DNA of 64,000 nucleotides from Hymenolepis diminuta (GCA_900708905.1 CAADRB010000031.1:1249638-1313637); one strand, 5' to 3'. Shown: positions 52,298 to 63,995, counted from the stretch's first letter. Translations and numbers: made by a program. Notes: generated from the letters alone by a model not told the origin.

Positions 52298-55200
52298 GCG
52301 AGCGTCCATTTATTTTTCATAAATATTTTATTTAATTTGGGTGAAATTTTGTACATGATGATACTTACATCTTAATAATGCTTCTAATGTGCTAAACCTT
52401 GGTGATTTCGATTTTAACCCAGGCCCAACCTCCTAAACAGAAAGACAATGACAATGAGTTGCTTCAGCTCTTGCAGTCCGAGCTAGAATTAAATGATAAT
52501 GATGATAGTAGTAAATCTGATTCTCACCAATCCTCAGTTGAAGAAACACCGAGAACAAACTCTCCTGCTTGTCCTTCTCCTATTTCGTCATCCCCTGACC
52601 TTGTGGCTAACGAACAACTTCAGACTATTCTTGAAAGGAAGAGGGCCTTCGAAATTGCAATCAGTTCTTTGAACGCCTTGCCTGATATTTCTGATGCTGA
52701 CAGGGCCTGCTTGCGCCGATACGAGCGTCTGCTAACATCGATTAACGCCATGGCAACTAAGGCTAAAAAGAACCTTCCTATTGATTTAAGCGAACTTCCA
52801 CCTCTACCATCGCAAACTCAACCTACTTATCAACCACTCGAGAGTAATCCCTCTCAATACGTATGCACTTCTAACCCCTCTGCTTCCGTGTAATCTTTTT
52901 GACTGATTGTATAATGTTCCACTGCATTGTAGACTTCAGCACAAAGGAAGATTGGAGAGAATAATGTCTTGGATTACGGCACTGGCGGAGGCGGTCAAAA
53001 GTCATCCGAATCTAACACAGTGCGAGTTGTTAAACAACTACAAGCTCGTCTTTTAGAGTACAAGGTGAGTTTATTTATTGATTGGTATGAAATAATTTCA
53101 TTTTATGGATTTTAGTATGGTAAATTGGTATGCCTACTTGAAATTATGATATCTACTTTATCCATTTATCCTCTGTTTAGGCTTTTACTCAGTATTCATC
53201 TAGAGTTTCAATGGTGTTTTTTTTATATTTCTTATCTCTTTCCTCCTTTAGATTAATTTTGTTTGGATAATCACTTAGTTAATGTGAATATATTTAATTT
53301 CGTGTTTCATTTGAGAATGATAACTTAAATGTTTGGCCTTCAGATTTCTTTTTAATTTCCAATACAAAAAATTTCAAGAAATTTTCAATGCTACAGTCTT
53401 GAATTTATTTGATAAATGCGTTTATGAAGTGGATTTTCACAGCAAAATTTTAAGATAGTTGTTTTTTGAGTCTTTGGCATCTTTCATTTACTATTCAATT
53501 TATCTTCACGGTGGTCAAAAACTCGTGAAAGCATTTGCATACACGGGTACCTTTTTCAATCTTCTTTTTATTAGAATTCTTTAGTCCTCTTGACACGTTA
53601 TTGTATCATTTCAACTGACTCTTATAACAATAATTAAGAATTCTTAGAGGTAATTCAATCAAGGTAAAGAAATTCTAGTGTCATAGTTAAAAAGAATTCT
53701 CAAGATTCTAACGTCATTAAAGATCTCCTAAGCACTATTGCATTAATGTGTCGGGCATCTTTTTTGTTTATCTAGAAAAAGAAAATAAAGGTTATTAAAT
53801 ATTCATTGATTTCGAATTATGCGAGTTGCTTTATTAAACTGTTTTTCCAATTACTCTAGAAGGAGTACAGATCTCGCCTTATGATAAATTATGAAACTAT
53901 GTACTTCCACTTTAGAGCACCTGATGACTGATTATTTTAAACATCCTCTTTTGAGAAATTGTTAATGACACCAATGGTGCCGATCGTTAAAATACTAATT
54001 TTTAGATACCAACTGAAAAAAAATTTTTTAGTTGAGTATATCTCAATAACACTTATGTAATATTACGAATAAGCGAAAGGATTCTAAGAAAGGATAGTTT
54101 TGCGATGTATTTTTTTGGTTCATGAGTATAGTTTTACTCTTCACTACACTTTATCCGTTATACTAGTATTGGTTTCCGTCCAACGAATTGCTTATTTCCT
54201 TCCTTTATGTGCGTTCCAGAAAAGTCCTGATTACTAACAGAGGAGTAGTATCTTGGAGCCTTTCTAGTGAGATTTGACTATTACTTACCAATAAATTTGA
54301 GAATACTGTCTAAGTTTAGTGCACAAATGTGTATCAAAGCCATGACCTCTGACTCATCATATGTATTCATTCAATTTAATTCATGGTATGCATATACCGA
54401 ATTTTGGAATAACCGTAAGGTAAGTTTGTAAAATATAACTGAAAATATATTGTTAAGTAAATTTGTGTGTTGCATACAACTTTTTGGTCGGTTATCACGG
54501 TTGAAGCAGTATTGATAAGCCATAACCCTTATAGCTTTCATCAAGGGGATGGAAATAAGACCGAAAGTGTGACGTGATAACCTGTATTAAAAGTGAATGA
54601 AGGGGTCTTGCGTTCTGATTAACTGGAAAGTGCACTTTTAAAGGCGCAGGAAAATTAGAATTTAGCAGTTGGACAAATGGGATTAAAAGATATTCAACTA
54701 AAGGACATGCTTAAGAACAAATATGTCATACGATCACTGTACCTCTTAGTTTTCATATATGTTTTGTTTTACCCTAACGTACCGCAGTGTAGGGTAGAGA
54801 GGTAGCATTATGAGAAACTTAATTTCTACCTGTTCCTTTATGAGACACCAGGCTATTTTGGTAACAGAATATGTACTGATGGTCATCGAACTAATAACCT
54901 CCGACTTTGCTGGTGCATTTCTTTGCTTTTTCCCTTAACAGGCTGCAGTTGCCGTGGCTCAAAAGGAAGGCAACAAGAAGCGTGAAATGGAGCTCATGGT
55001 CGCGGTCAACGCCCTAGTCGAATCCATACCCCAAATCGAGTCGGGTAAAGAGGAATTCGATGAGGATAGTATGCCTCCATCCCCAGATCAATTCTTTCTT
55101 CCCTCAGATGTTTTGGCTGAGATCATGGGAGGTGCTCAAACGCCACCGTCCAGTCAACCTCATTCCCCAACTCCTTCAGCACTGGCACCGCAACTCCAAG

Positions 55201-58200
55201 GCGTTGATCCCGCTGTTGCTGTCCTGGCTAAAGTTGCTGCTTCTACTGTGGCTAGCAAGGAATCTCTTATGGCCCGAATACAGATGCTTAGGGTGAGTTT
55301 GCTATTCAAAATTGTATAGTAATTGTGTCATAGTGATAGATATTACATGCTACGTTCCATAGACTGCTCTATTCTTGAAATTAACAACATAGGATGGAGA
55401 AAACTAGTTGAGCTATTGCCCTATCCGATATATCGAACTACTTGGAAGGTAGAAAGGAGATAGAGGTGATGGTTGAAAAAGAGCAGACGCCGGCCTTGAA
55501 ACGAATAAGCCGATACAATAACTGATTAGGAGGTAGTGTAGTAACAAGGTAAATAGCTTACAGGTGAAGCAATACGTTCCAGAACGAAAGAAGTAAAAGC
55601 AATGAAAAAAATTTAAATCAGTAAACGTAGGTAGGAAATAAAGTCACCACAGTTCATACAAATATGGGCTAACATAATACAAATTGACTTTAGATTAAAT
55701 AAATCATTTAGAGTACTTATCAAAGATGTATTCTGAACGAAATTCCTGGGTTTATACATCTGGTCCATAAAAACGTTTAGCTTTCTTAACTTCAATTAGT
55801 TTTGTAGTGACTGATGATGTCCTTTTTCATCCGATTTCGCGAAATTTAAGATTTTTCTAAGTTAAAGTAGGTTATTTCCCGTGATTAATTTCCTTCGTTA
55901 CTATTTTCTGGGCAGATTACTTCAATTTCTTGCGTTATTGAAAGTTGATAATGGCTTTTAGCCATTCTTTTCTATTATACCATATAAAGATAATACATTT
56001 GGCTTTCTCCTTAAGTATTGAATTTAATAATAGTTCATTTATGTTAGAACCTATGTCTAAGACGCAGTTTGAGCGATACCTGTGACACTTATCTGAGGGT
56101 TACCAGATTTCAGCAGCTAATGAAAAATGAAAATGTTTAATCTTGTGTGTTTAACTATTTCGCTTACAAGACTGTCCGTATTATAGGGGTTAATCAATCA
56201 AAAAATTACTGCTATCTTTCATCCTCCCAAGCGAAATTATATATTTTCCCATAATGTGAAAATGAATCAATATATTTTGTAATATTGCACCATGTTAATA
56301 AATAAAATAGCCCAACAACGTGTGTGTATAATAGACCAGTGGTATATAGATGCAAGTACACATGACCGTTCAAGTGAGTGTTAGAGTCTATTTTTTAGTG
56401 TACTCGAAGTCACTCCCACACGCGCTTTGTGTTGATAGCATTTTAACTGATATCAGCTAGCTGCTTTTTGACTTTAAGAATAAATAAATATATCGAGGTG
56501 ATATTGTAACGTATTGGGGGACTATGTACAAAACTCTAAAGACAACACGTCTGGTCTTGTTCACATAATTTTACATTGATCAAATCACAACTGGTTAGAT
56601 ATACAAATTAGATACATTTGAGCACAGGGATAGATTTTCAAAGGGAATATATATATATATCATATATCCAACTCTGATGACCCGGATACCACATATGTGA
56701 CCAATCACTCAATTCAGTCTACTCTAAATACTGCGTACATGAAAATCACTCAGATGATGAATCTTAATCTTTGGAAGATTATTTCATGTTGCAATGGACC
56801 ATGTGATTGAGTGAAATACAAACAGTACAATTATTCCAGTTCCTTTTATTTCCATTTTAATGTACTTGACTCCACTCCCACGTAATATTATTTATTAATC
56901 TCAATTAGTTCTATTATCAGATTTATCAACTAATTGCTTTTATTATCGGAAAAAACATGTGAGGAGATGGTTCGACCAGTTCATCTCATCAGTCTACCGG
57001 TAAATCAGTACTGACACGAATAATCCCTCAGAAATGTAAGGATTAGATTCTCAAGTTCAAATTTTGCAGTAAACTATAAGTACTAAGCTTCAGATTAATA
57101 GCCGAATAATTTCAGATTTGAGGTGTAATAAGTCTCTTTTAGTGCTTTGACTTATATTCTCCACCACTGGTCAATCCATTTTCCCCCTCCGTTATTCCAC
57201 TTCTTTCTATAATTATAACTAGTAAAACTCTGCTTTGTCATGCGAAAGAAAAATATTCACTATAAAAGTAAACTCTTAGGTTAAGTTTATTTTAAGTATT
57301 CCTGACTTAAAAAAAGGGAAAATATAGTTTACATTTCTTTTGGATTGGGCAGTGTTAATGCGTATAGATGGAATGTGAGAATAGCAAAATAACTTTCACT
57401 GACTTATCATATCTAATTTTTATGCAACCCATTTTTTCCTGTTGGACTTTCATTGTTTTAGACCAGTTGGCAATCGATAGTAGGGCCCCATACCATTTAG
57501 ACAGCAAGTCTTTAATCAGGTAATGTTGCTAATGTCGAATCCCTTGTTTATCAAAATCGATTCAAATTTTGCGCCATTTTAGCATTTTAAACTTGTGGAG
57601 TTCTAAATGTACGTTTTCACACGCATTAAAACTAGTGGTTACAGAAGAAGGACTAATGTAAAACTTCTTAACATTACTTTTCAAACTAAGATCTAATCGA
57701 ACGTTAAGGCCAGATTAATCTTAATAATGAAACGGGAAAAAAGGAAATTCTTTCTTTTTAGGTCTGAAATTTTGCATTCCCTCTTGAATATTAACATTGA
57801 TAATTGTGATTTGAAAAACTTTTGATGTTACATCTATTCTTTGGTCCGTTTTAATAGTTGATTAACCCCCATTTAGGTAATGATTCAAGGTTCAAATGAC
57901 CCCCAAAAGCGAATGTATCAACGGGTATTAGACAGTTACTTGAAGGGTCTTCGAGCTTTTGAAGCTGGAGTCAAGTATGATTATGGTGCGCTTCCCCCTC
58001 TCCCTGGATGTCCACAGTTCACCTCCGCTGCACTACCGCCCATGCGTCCATCAGCAGGAGCAGCACCTGGTCGGTCGTCGGCCGGTGCCGGTCCTTCAAC
58101 AGGAAATATAGCTTCTAATCAACCTCGTACTCTTGAACTCCTCCAAAAGCGACAAGCGGAGTTGCGTACAGCGGCCGCTCAAGCTAAGTCGACGGGAGAT

Positions 58201-61200
58201 ATAGTCAGGGCAAAGGAGTATCTGCGTCAATCACTGGGAATGAATAATATGATTAGATCGGTGCAATCGGGACTGCCTATTGATTTGAAGCAACTCCCTC
58301 CTGCCCCTGGTGTTCATTCAGGGAATTCTTCGTCGTCGGCAGTTGCTAGTAAACCAGTCTTGTCGGGGGTTGCTTGTGATCCTCCGGTGGAATTTCAAAC
58401 GGACTTGGTTAATGCTGGTAGTGGTACGTTGCTTAAGTTTTCAGTTTTATAGTTGATTTTTTCATGCATACTGGTTGAGTAAACTATATTTATTGTTGGT
58501 ATCATTTTCGAGCCTACCAAATTTCATGAAATCATAGATGTTATAGTTAAATTCGTGGAAATTAAAAGTTGCTTCGGAGTTAATAATGCAGAGGAATTCT
58601 TAACTTCTAAGGATTTTCACTACATAAAAGACGGAAGAAGGTATATTTTTGACAAATGGGTTTGTGTTGGTAAAACCTTGGCGACATGCGTTAGAGATTG
58701 AATCAGGTGAAATGATACTGTTTCTATGCGTACCTGTGGGGTTAATTAGGTAGTTCCAGTTATGTTAGTAGTTAAGACACAAAGGATACGTAACAATCGC
58801 CCCGAAAACAAATATAAAGGGCGCGTAAGGCATCTTAGGACACCTCACGCATTTTTACATAGACAGAAAATAAAATTTTAATGTTAATGGCCGAAACTTA
58901 CAATTTCTTGTAATAAAACAAATAAACATAATATTAACCTGGGTTCTGTTTTATATATCCTCCTTCGGCCTCAATCACTGATCCAATTCGAGTCCGAAAC
59001 CGACTAACTGCAAGCTTTCATTAGGTGATCTTTATTGATGTCCTCTATTGCTTGGGCAATTGCTTCCATCAGAGTGGAGGATTTAGTGTTATGAAGATGC
59101 TTATTAACTTCCTTTTTGACCACGCCCCGCCCCGCCCCACACCTAATAATACAAAGCATTATGGTCTGGTGAGTTAGAAGGCGGGTATAAGTTTGGTGTG
59201 ACATGATAACAATTCTCGGCCATGTATATAATCCTGGGTTTTGAGAGCTTCATGGGATGGAGCCGAAGCTTGTTGGAGGACATAGGGGGTCTTACTCCAT
59301 TGGCTACACTGTCTATCCAAGGCGGCTTGACAACAACGGTTTGAAGAGTCTCGACACAGGGCTCTGCATCTATATTGACTCTAAGGCCCTGTGGAAAAAA
59401 TGAGGAGTCGTGATGTGTACGTCACTGCTAGCAACACCGAAATCCATCACTGTTGCTGGAGACTTCGTGCGCATGCATAACAGTTGGAACTTCAATGAGG
59501 TTTGTCCGCACATAGCCACCTACCATTTCTTCGATTGATTTTTTGATCCTAATGGAAGTTTTTTTTCCTTCGTCGTAGAAAAATTATGAACATTCTTGTT
59601 TTTCTGTATACTTTAATTTGTTTAAGAGTCGTTTTGCACGCACTAGACGAATCTCTTGAGTTGTTTTTATCCACGTTAACTGACGATTTCGCCTAAGAAA
59701 GTATGAAATTTGTATCCGAGGTCCTGATAAACAATATTCCTTACATTATTGTTGTTTCTTCAGACATTTGAAGATCTTTGGCAAGATGTTGCGTTGAATT
59801 CCCAGGATTTTCTTTCATCATGCCATGCACTCTTCTGACAAACTTGGGTGTTCTGAGTGAATCAGGAGAGCGTTGACAATACTGTTTTCTCTTGCTCGCG
59901 GCCAACTCATCTCCATTGTTTTCATTCATCAGCTCCTCTCTAATTTTTTAAACGGAAAATCTGGCGACTTTGAGATATCTTGCAGTTCCTAAATTCTTAT
60001 GTTTCGCTTTTACAGATACTATTACAGCATGTAGTTTCATCCCATTAGTTGTAGTAGTGTCTGGCATGATATCTTCTGATATGAAAATACATGGATTATT
60101 ATCAGGTTAGTTTAGATTACAAAAATATAAGTGTCCTCAGATACCTTACACACCCTCTATATCTGATTAACATTAAAGATAAGGCACGGAGCATATTCAA
60201 TTTCAGGTTTGCAACAGCTCAGATCACTGCTAATTTAAGCTCCTACCACCGACTGGTATTTATTTAAATTATTTAATCTGAAAAGTGACGAGTTACTATT
60301 TGTATATTAATGTAATCTAGAAAGGAATATGCATCCTTTTTCACTGCACCATGGATTGTGGCCTTTCCTTGAGTTTTTTGAAAGCGTTGTATTTGAAGTG
60401 TATTGCAGTTTTTGTATCTCATTTGCATTTTTTGTTCTTTATCTCATATTTTAGTGATAAATGAAATACGAGCGTAATCTAAAATTGTGCAAGTCTACTA
60501 AGTTTTTTGCTATTCTATTCTTCATACGTGCAGAAAGTTTAGACTTTGTGAGCTAGGTTTTGAAGGTGCTAAGAATCTCTGTTGAATAAAATTTATTTCT
60601 GTTCTTTTGCCCTTGATGCGGTATGAAAATTTCATCTTAAATTTCAATAATTGTCCCCTCTAGCGATGACAGTCGATTATACAACTCGAAACCTCTAATT
60701 CGATCCTTTGCAGGGCATGTTACATATGCAAATATCACTGTTAGCTGTTCTGGAAGATTTGTATGGACCGTGTCTCTAGGAGGTTAGAATGAATCAGTCT
60801 AATTACTTTATAGGTTCTTCCAACCGAATCCCTTTTGGGATTCAGGTGGATTTAATTAACTAGCATGACCACTTCTAACAATTTTCGGCGCAGATATAGT
60901 ATCGTTTTATTAGTAAGAATAGAGGGGTAAATATCATCCCTAAATCTAATCTTGATATCGTTAAAATTTGAAACACTTATATCAATTTCGTTATCCAGCA
61001 GTTCTCTTTAAAATATCATTAGTGCTAGACTTCCAAAATTAAATATTCACTGGTCTGATTTATGTCGTCTGTGCATTGTGTATGTTATTTACAACCTCAG
61101 TTTGCTTTTAAATTTATTCGTGAATCCTAAAATTTTTAAAATTAACTGGAAATCAACGCTATTTTACTTTGTTTTAAAATCAAAATTTCAACGATTAGCC

Positions 61201-63349
61201 TACTGAACACATGTTGGTAATATTAATATTAGACTTTTAATCTTTACGCATTTTCAGATCCCGTACAAATTTGTGAACGATTAATTGCTCAGCTGGAGAC
61301 ACAAGTGAAAGAGGCTGAAATTCTCTCCAAGGATCACCGCGAGGCCGGTTTTTCCAGCCTTGCTGATAAATTCTATGATTTGGCTGATGTCTCTCGTAAG
61401 TGGATATCTCTAACAAATGCCTACAAGGCTCGTAAAAAGGTGCCCCATTATGCCTTTGAGAAGGCCAACCTCTCCCACCTCAACATGAATCCAGAACTTG
61501 GAGATACCGTTCTTGAAGTAACCCCCTTGAGGGGAATATCATTCCCTGTTCCACTAGGTATTAATGGACCCCAGGGGCTGGATACTTATATCACTATGGA
61601 ACTACCCTTCCCCTCATCTGAAAATCCCCAAAAACACTCAACTGAATGGGCACGTCATACTAACGAACCTACAGATTTTGGTGGCTATCAAGCATCAGCT
61701 AGATTTGAAGTTAATAGAAAGGCTAGGTCCTACGAGCGTCTTCTACAGGGAACTAAGGCATTAAAAGTCACGGTAAGTAGTTGTGCGACTGGTTACGCTA
61801 CTATTATTGGAATTCCACTTTAATCGCTTCTTTCTGTGCTCTGTAGGTCTTTTACAATCGTGGTTTGTTGAAGAAACCGGCTGCATTGGGGACAGTAACA
61901 GTTAAACTGACTGAATTGATGGCTAATGCTACTCATACTGCTTGTTATGAGCTGATGGATGGTCGAAAAGCGGCTGGCGGTCTTTTGGAATTGAGAATAA
62001 GACACAGGGCTCCTCTTCATGTAAGCGCTGGCTGTGATTAAAGTTGCGAAAATAGGGGAAATGATGGTTCTGATTAAAGTTAGCTAGTAGGATAGTGAAA
62101 CTTTCGTAGCCATTGATCTTCTAGCTGCTAACATCTTCATTAGATAAGAAGAAGGCAGAATGTGGAGGCATTGACACTTATACTATGAGAGTAATTGAGC
62201 ATATATCACACGTAGGAGAAAGAAGATATGTCGATAAGTAAATTAGGGGTAGTGTTTACAATGGACATGCCACAATATTGACATATCACGAATTATTTGG
62301 TGTCTTTATTTTTTTAATTAACTAGCTACACAAATGTTATAAGAATGGTTATGGGAAGTAGAATTGTATCAGTCAGAACCACCCGTACAATCCTGACTAA
62401 GATCGAATAAGAGATATCATCCCTCAAAACTAATGATCCTCCTATAGACTGGCAGGAAATGGGAACCCTTTTCCAAATCATGAGACCACGATTTGATAGA
62501 AAGCATAATTGTATTGACCATCAGTATAAAGACAAAGGGAGAAGTAGGAAAACGAAACACATATTGAAAATTAAATTCCGTTAAAGAGACCAGATTATGA
62601 CATTCTGAATTGAGTTGGCATTTTTTCTATTCCTTTTGATGAGCAACCAAAAAACTGTCACCATCTAAGGAATTGAAACTGGACAAACAGAAAAAATGAA
62701 AATGCCCATCGGGATACTGCAATTTATAATAATCCATGACCAGAATTTTATTTTGAAAGTATTTCATATTAACCAGTTTAAAACATATCTATTTTCAACT
62801 GCCTGTCTGAATAAGGTTGAAATAATCTATCTTCTGGATATTACACAGTTTACATTTGCAATTTAAAGCTTATCGGTTGGTAAAAGTACAATGTTTCTTG
62901 ATAGCCTTTGTTTTATGGTCTGCTTCCTATGAACAGCTTAAGTGAAAAGTTTAAAAATAAAATTGTAAAGTGAATTATGCTATGATGAAGCATTTTATTT
63001 TCGCTTTGAAATCTCTAAAGAAGAATAAAAGGTATTTCAAGTTGTTTTTTTGTTGAGTAATTTTATGATTTGTTAAAAAGTAGATCCTGATTTTTGTGGG
63101 TAGAGGTTTATTGTTCCGCAAATTCTGAAATTAGCAATAGAAATTTGTATTTTAACTCGAAGGAGATCTAAGCAAGCCAAAATACTATGTATTACAGATC
63201 TTGAAGTTAAAACTTTTCCTTTTCTGACTGTAGCAAGGTTTCTACATTTTCACAATGGTATTAAAATTTATTCATTTTTACAGGGAACCAAATTCATTAC
63301 CTTCGAGAAGCCTTGGCTGTGTGTATCAGCACCGAAACACAAGATGTGA
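52088..63349 (+). CDS. CC2D1: CC2D1/Lgd: coiled-coil and C2 domain protein, 8 exons
   Basis: Endosomal regulator. Drosophila Lgd and human CC2D1A/B bind the ESCRT-III subunit Shrub/CHMP4 through DM14 repeats and limit Notch signalling from endosomes. Exons: 52088-52297, 52423-52860, 52933-53064, 54942-55292, 57877-58423, 61258-61772, 61847-62020, 63284-63349, joining in frame to 810 residues (Lgd is about 816). DM14 repeats lie at about residues 135-200, 246-308, 363-423 and 462-521. Each ends in a LPPLP-type motif (SELPPLP, YGALPPLPG, KQLPPAPG; the second is diverged). A helical linker (560-635) and C2 domain (about 640-785) follow. The C terminus KPWLCVSAP parallels ERWLVIDPVP in human CC2D1A and then stops, lacking the human C-terminal extension. 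Intron 1 is best read as GC-AG. Family call is firm. Confidence 0.92.
52423..55292 (+). CDS. CC2D1: CC2D1 exons 2-4: DM14 repeats 1-2 and start of 3
   Basis: Exons 52423-52860, 52933-53064 and 54942-55292. DM14-1 starts LQTILERKRAFEIAISSLNA and ends PIDLSELPPLP. DM14-2 spans the exon 3-4 junction (VVKQLQARLLEYK-AAVAVAQ) and ends in a diverged DEDSMPPSPD. DM14-3 begins SKESLMARIQMLR at the end of exon 4. All junctions are phase 0. Intron 2 is only 72 bp. Confidence 0.88.
54325..54360 (-). repeat. tRNA-derived SINE-like fragment
   Basis: In CC2D1 intron 3. It reads gtgtatcaaagccatgacct followed by ctgac on the plus strand, matching the core of the other copies. It is short and diverged. Confidence 0.4.
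54871..54920 (-). repeat. tRNA-derived SINE-like fragment next to exon 4
   Basis: On the minus strand it contains agcaaagtcggaggttatta followed by gttcgatgac, the best B-box-like sequence (GTTCGAT) of the set. It ends about 20 bases before the acceptor of CC2D1 exon 4 (54942). Confidence 0.5.
55293..57876. other. CC2D1 intron 4 (2.6 kb)
   Basis: It interrupts DM14 repeat 3 (MLR/VMIQ). It is AT-rich, with a short (ta)n run at about 56647-56660. No gene or recognisable element was seen. Confidence 0.6.
57877..58423 (+). CDS. CC2D1: CC2D1 exon 5: DM14 repeats 3-4
   Basis: Encodes residues 378-559. It completes DM14-3 (QRVLDSYLKGLRAFEAG, ending YGALPPLPG), then a Pro/Ala/Gly/Ser linker, then DM14-4. 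DM14-4 reads LELLQKRQAELRTAAAQAKS at the start and PIDLKQLPPAPG at the end, very close to human CC2D1. The donor is GTGG/gtacgt-like at 58424, leaving phase 1. Confidence 0.9.
58817..60157 (-). mobile_element. decayed mariner-family DNA transposon, copy 2 (in CC2D1 intron 5)
   Basis: A 1,341-bp element with imperfect inverted termini of about 27 bp. The left end is aagggcgcgtaaggcatctt; the right end in reverse complement is gagggtgtgtaaggtatctg; both are followed by aggacac or a near match. It is flanked by TA at 58815-58816 and 60158-60159, the expected target duplication. It is in the same orientation as copy 1 and antisense to the host gene. Its ends are better preserved than those of copy 1. 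Confidence 0.92.
58934..60040 (-). pseudogene. mariner transposase pseudogene, copy 2
   Basis: Starts at 60040 (MKLHAVIVSVKAKHKNL) and ends at a natural-looking stop at 58934 after VIEAEGGYI. Internal stops and frameshifts break it. The first catalytic block survives as FFYDEGK. The second reads QASAPSH where QDSAPSH is expected, so the Asp is lost. The third reads NSPDHNALYY-stop-VW, so that Asp is Tyr. The C-terminal block EVNKHLHNTKSSTLMEAIA and KDHLMKACSRFRTRIGSVIE is clear mariner sequence. Confidence 0.88.
61258..62020 (+). CDS. CC2D1: CC2D1 exons 6-7: helical linker and C2 domain
   Basis: Exons 61258-61772 and 61847-62020. Exon 6 encodes the helical region (ERLIAQLETQVKEAEILSKD) preceding the C2 domain, as in Lgd and human CC2D1. 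The C2 core includes GLDTYITMELPFPS, parallel to the human LDVFVRFDFPYPN, and exon 7 VFYNRGLLKKPAALGTVTVK with DGRKAAGGLLELRIRHR, parallel to HKGGLFKTDRVLGTAQLK and DGRRPTGGRLEVMVRIR. C2 domains of this family bind phospholipid and are mostly calcium-independent. Confidence 0.92.
62395..62600. repeat. dispersed repeat, family A partial copy 3
   Basis: In CC2D1 intron 7. gagatatcatccctcaaaac followed by taatgatcctcc aligns with the left end of the copy at 43690 (cagatatcctctcacaaaac, then taatgatcttag). Similarity fades to the right. It is low-confidence beyond about 62460. Confidence 0.4.
63284..63349 (+). CDS. CC2D1: CC2D1 exon 8, terminal
   Basis: Acceptor ttttacag/GGA. It encodes GTKFITFEKPWLCVSAPKHK and a final Met, with TGA at 63347-63349. 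The KPWLCVSAP segment matches ERWLVIDPVP that follows the C2 domain in human CC2D1A, so this short exon belongs to the gene. Confidence 0.85.
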   Translation, partial: GTKFITFEKPWLCVSAPKHKM

Positions 63350-63401
63350 GGAAGAGGAAAAAGGGCAACAATACGAACAGATTTCTTTGTGATTTTTCTT
63401 A

Positions 63402-63407
63402 AATAAA
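63402..63407 (+). terminator. polyadenylation signal AATAAA of CC2D1
   Basis: Canonical AATAAA 53 nt after the CC2D1 stop codon, implying a short 3'UTR ending near 63420-63440. Confidence 0.75.
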
Positions 63408-63908
63408 AACTTTCCAAAAGTCTTTTCATTAAATACATAATTGAGTATTCAGATATGTAACTTATTTACAGTTAGTGTTCTAAGAGTTAAAAGGTATTAT
63501 GAGTTTATGCAGACACTTAAGAGCGCTAAAAACAGATAACGGAAAAAAGATAAGTGGGAAGTAAATTAGTACATACATAAGGAAAAATGAGGCTCAACGC
63601 CTTAAAAATTAAAAACGAAGCCATAACTGATTAACCGGCTAATTGATTCAGTAATCGGAGAATTGTATAAATCTGCGGCGACATCATATCAAAAAAGACA
63701 TTTACAAGAGCGACTTTGTTCGAAAAATACAGGGAAAAGAAAATTTACCTAAAAATACAGCCACAGCGGAAGCCAGTGGATGTGTGGAGGAAGAAGTGAG
63801 CCGATGATTGGAGTGATGTGATGTGATGTGAAAGGGTGCAAAGAAGTTCCGGTAATATGAGGGCGGGAGGTGGTGAAAAGGGAGAGGTACCTTCTCGCAC
63901 GCGTAGGT

Positions 63909-63980
63909 GGGGGTATAGCTCAGCGGTAGAGCATTCGACTGCAGATCGAGAGGTCCCCGGTTCAATCCCGGGTGCCCCCT
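63909..63980 (+). tRNA. trnC-GCA: tRNA-Cys (anticodon GCA)
   Basis: A 72-nt cloverleaf without intron. The acceptor strand GGGGGTA pairs with TGCCCCC (one G-T pair), with discriminator T at 63980. The A box is TAGCTCAGCGG, the anticodon loop CTGCAGA has anticodon GCA, and the B box is GGTTCAATCCC in a fully paired T arm. Discriminator U73 is the usual identity base for tRNA-Cys. It is followed by TTTT at 63996-63999 for RNA polymerase III termination. It appears functional. Confidence 0.97.
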
Positions 63981-63995
63981 GTCTCTGAGCACTGC

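Noticed and set aside
63702..63992. Minus-strand 96-codon open frame
   Set aside because: Its first half is the reverse strand of the tRNA-Cys gene (GHPGLNRGPLDLQSNALPLSYTP), a well-known false protein pattern.
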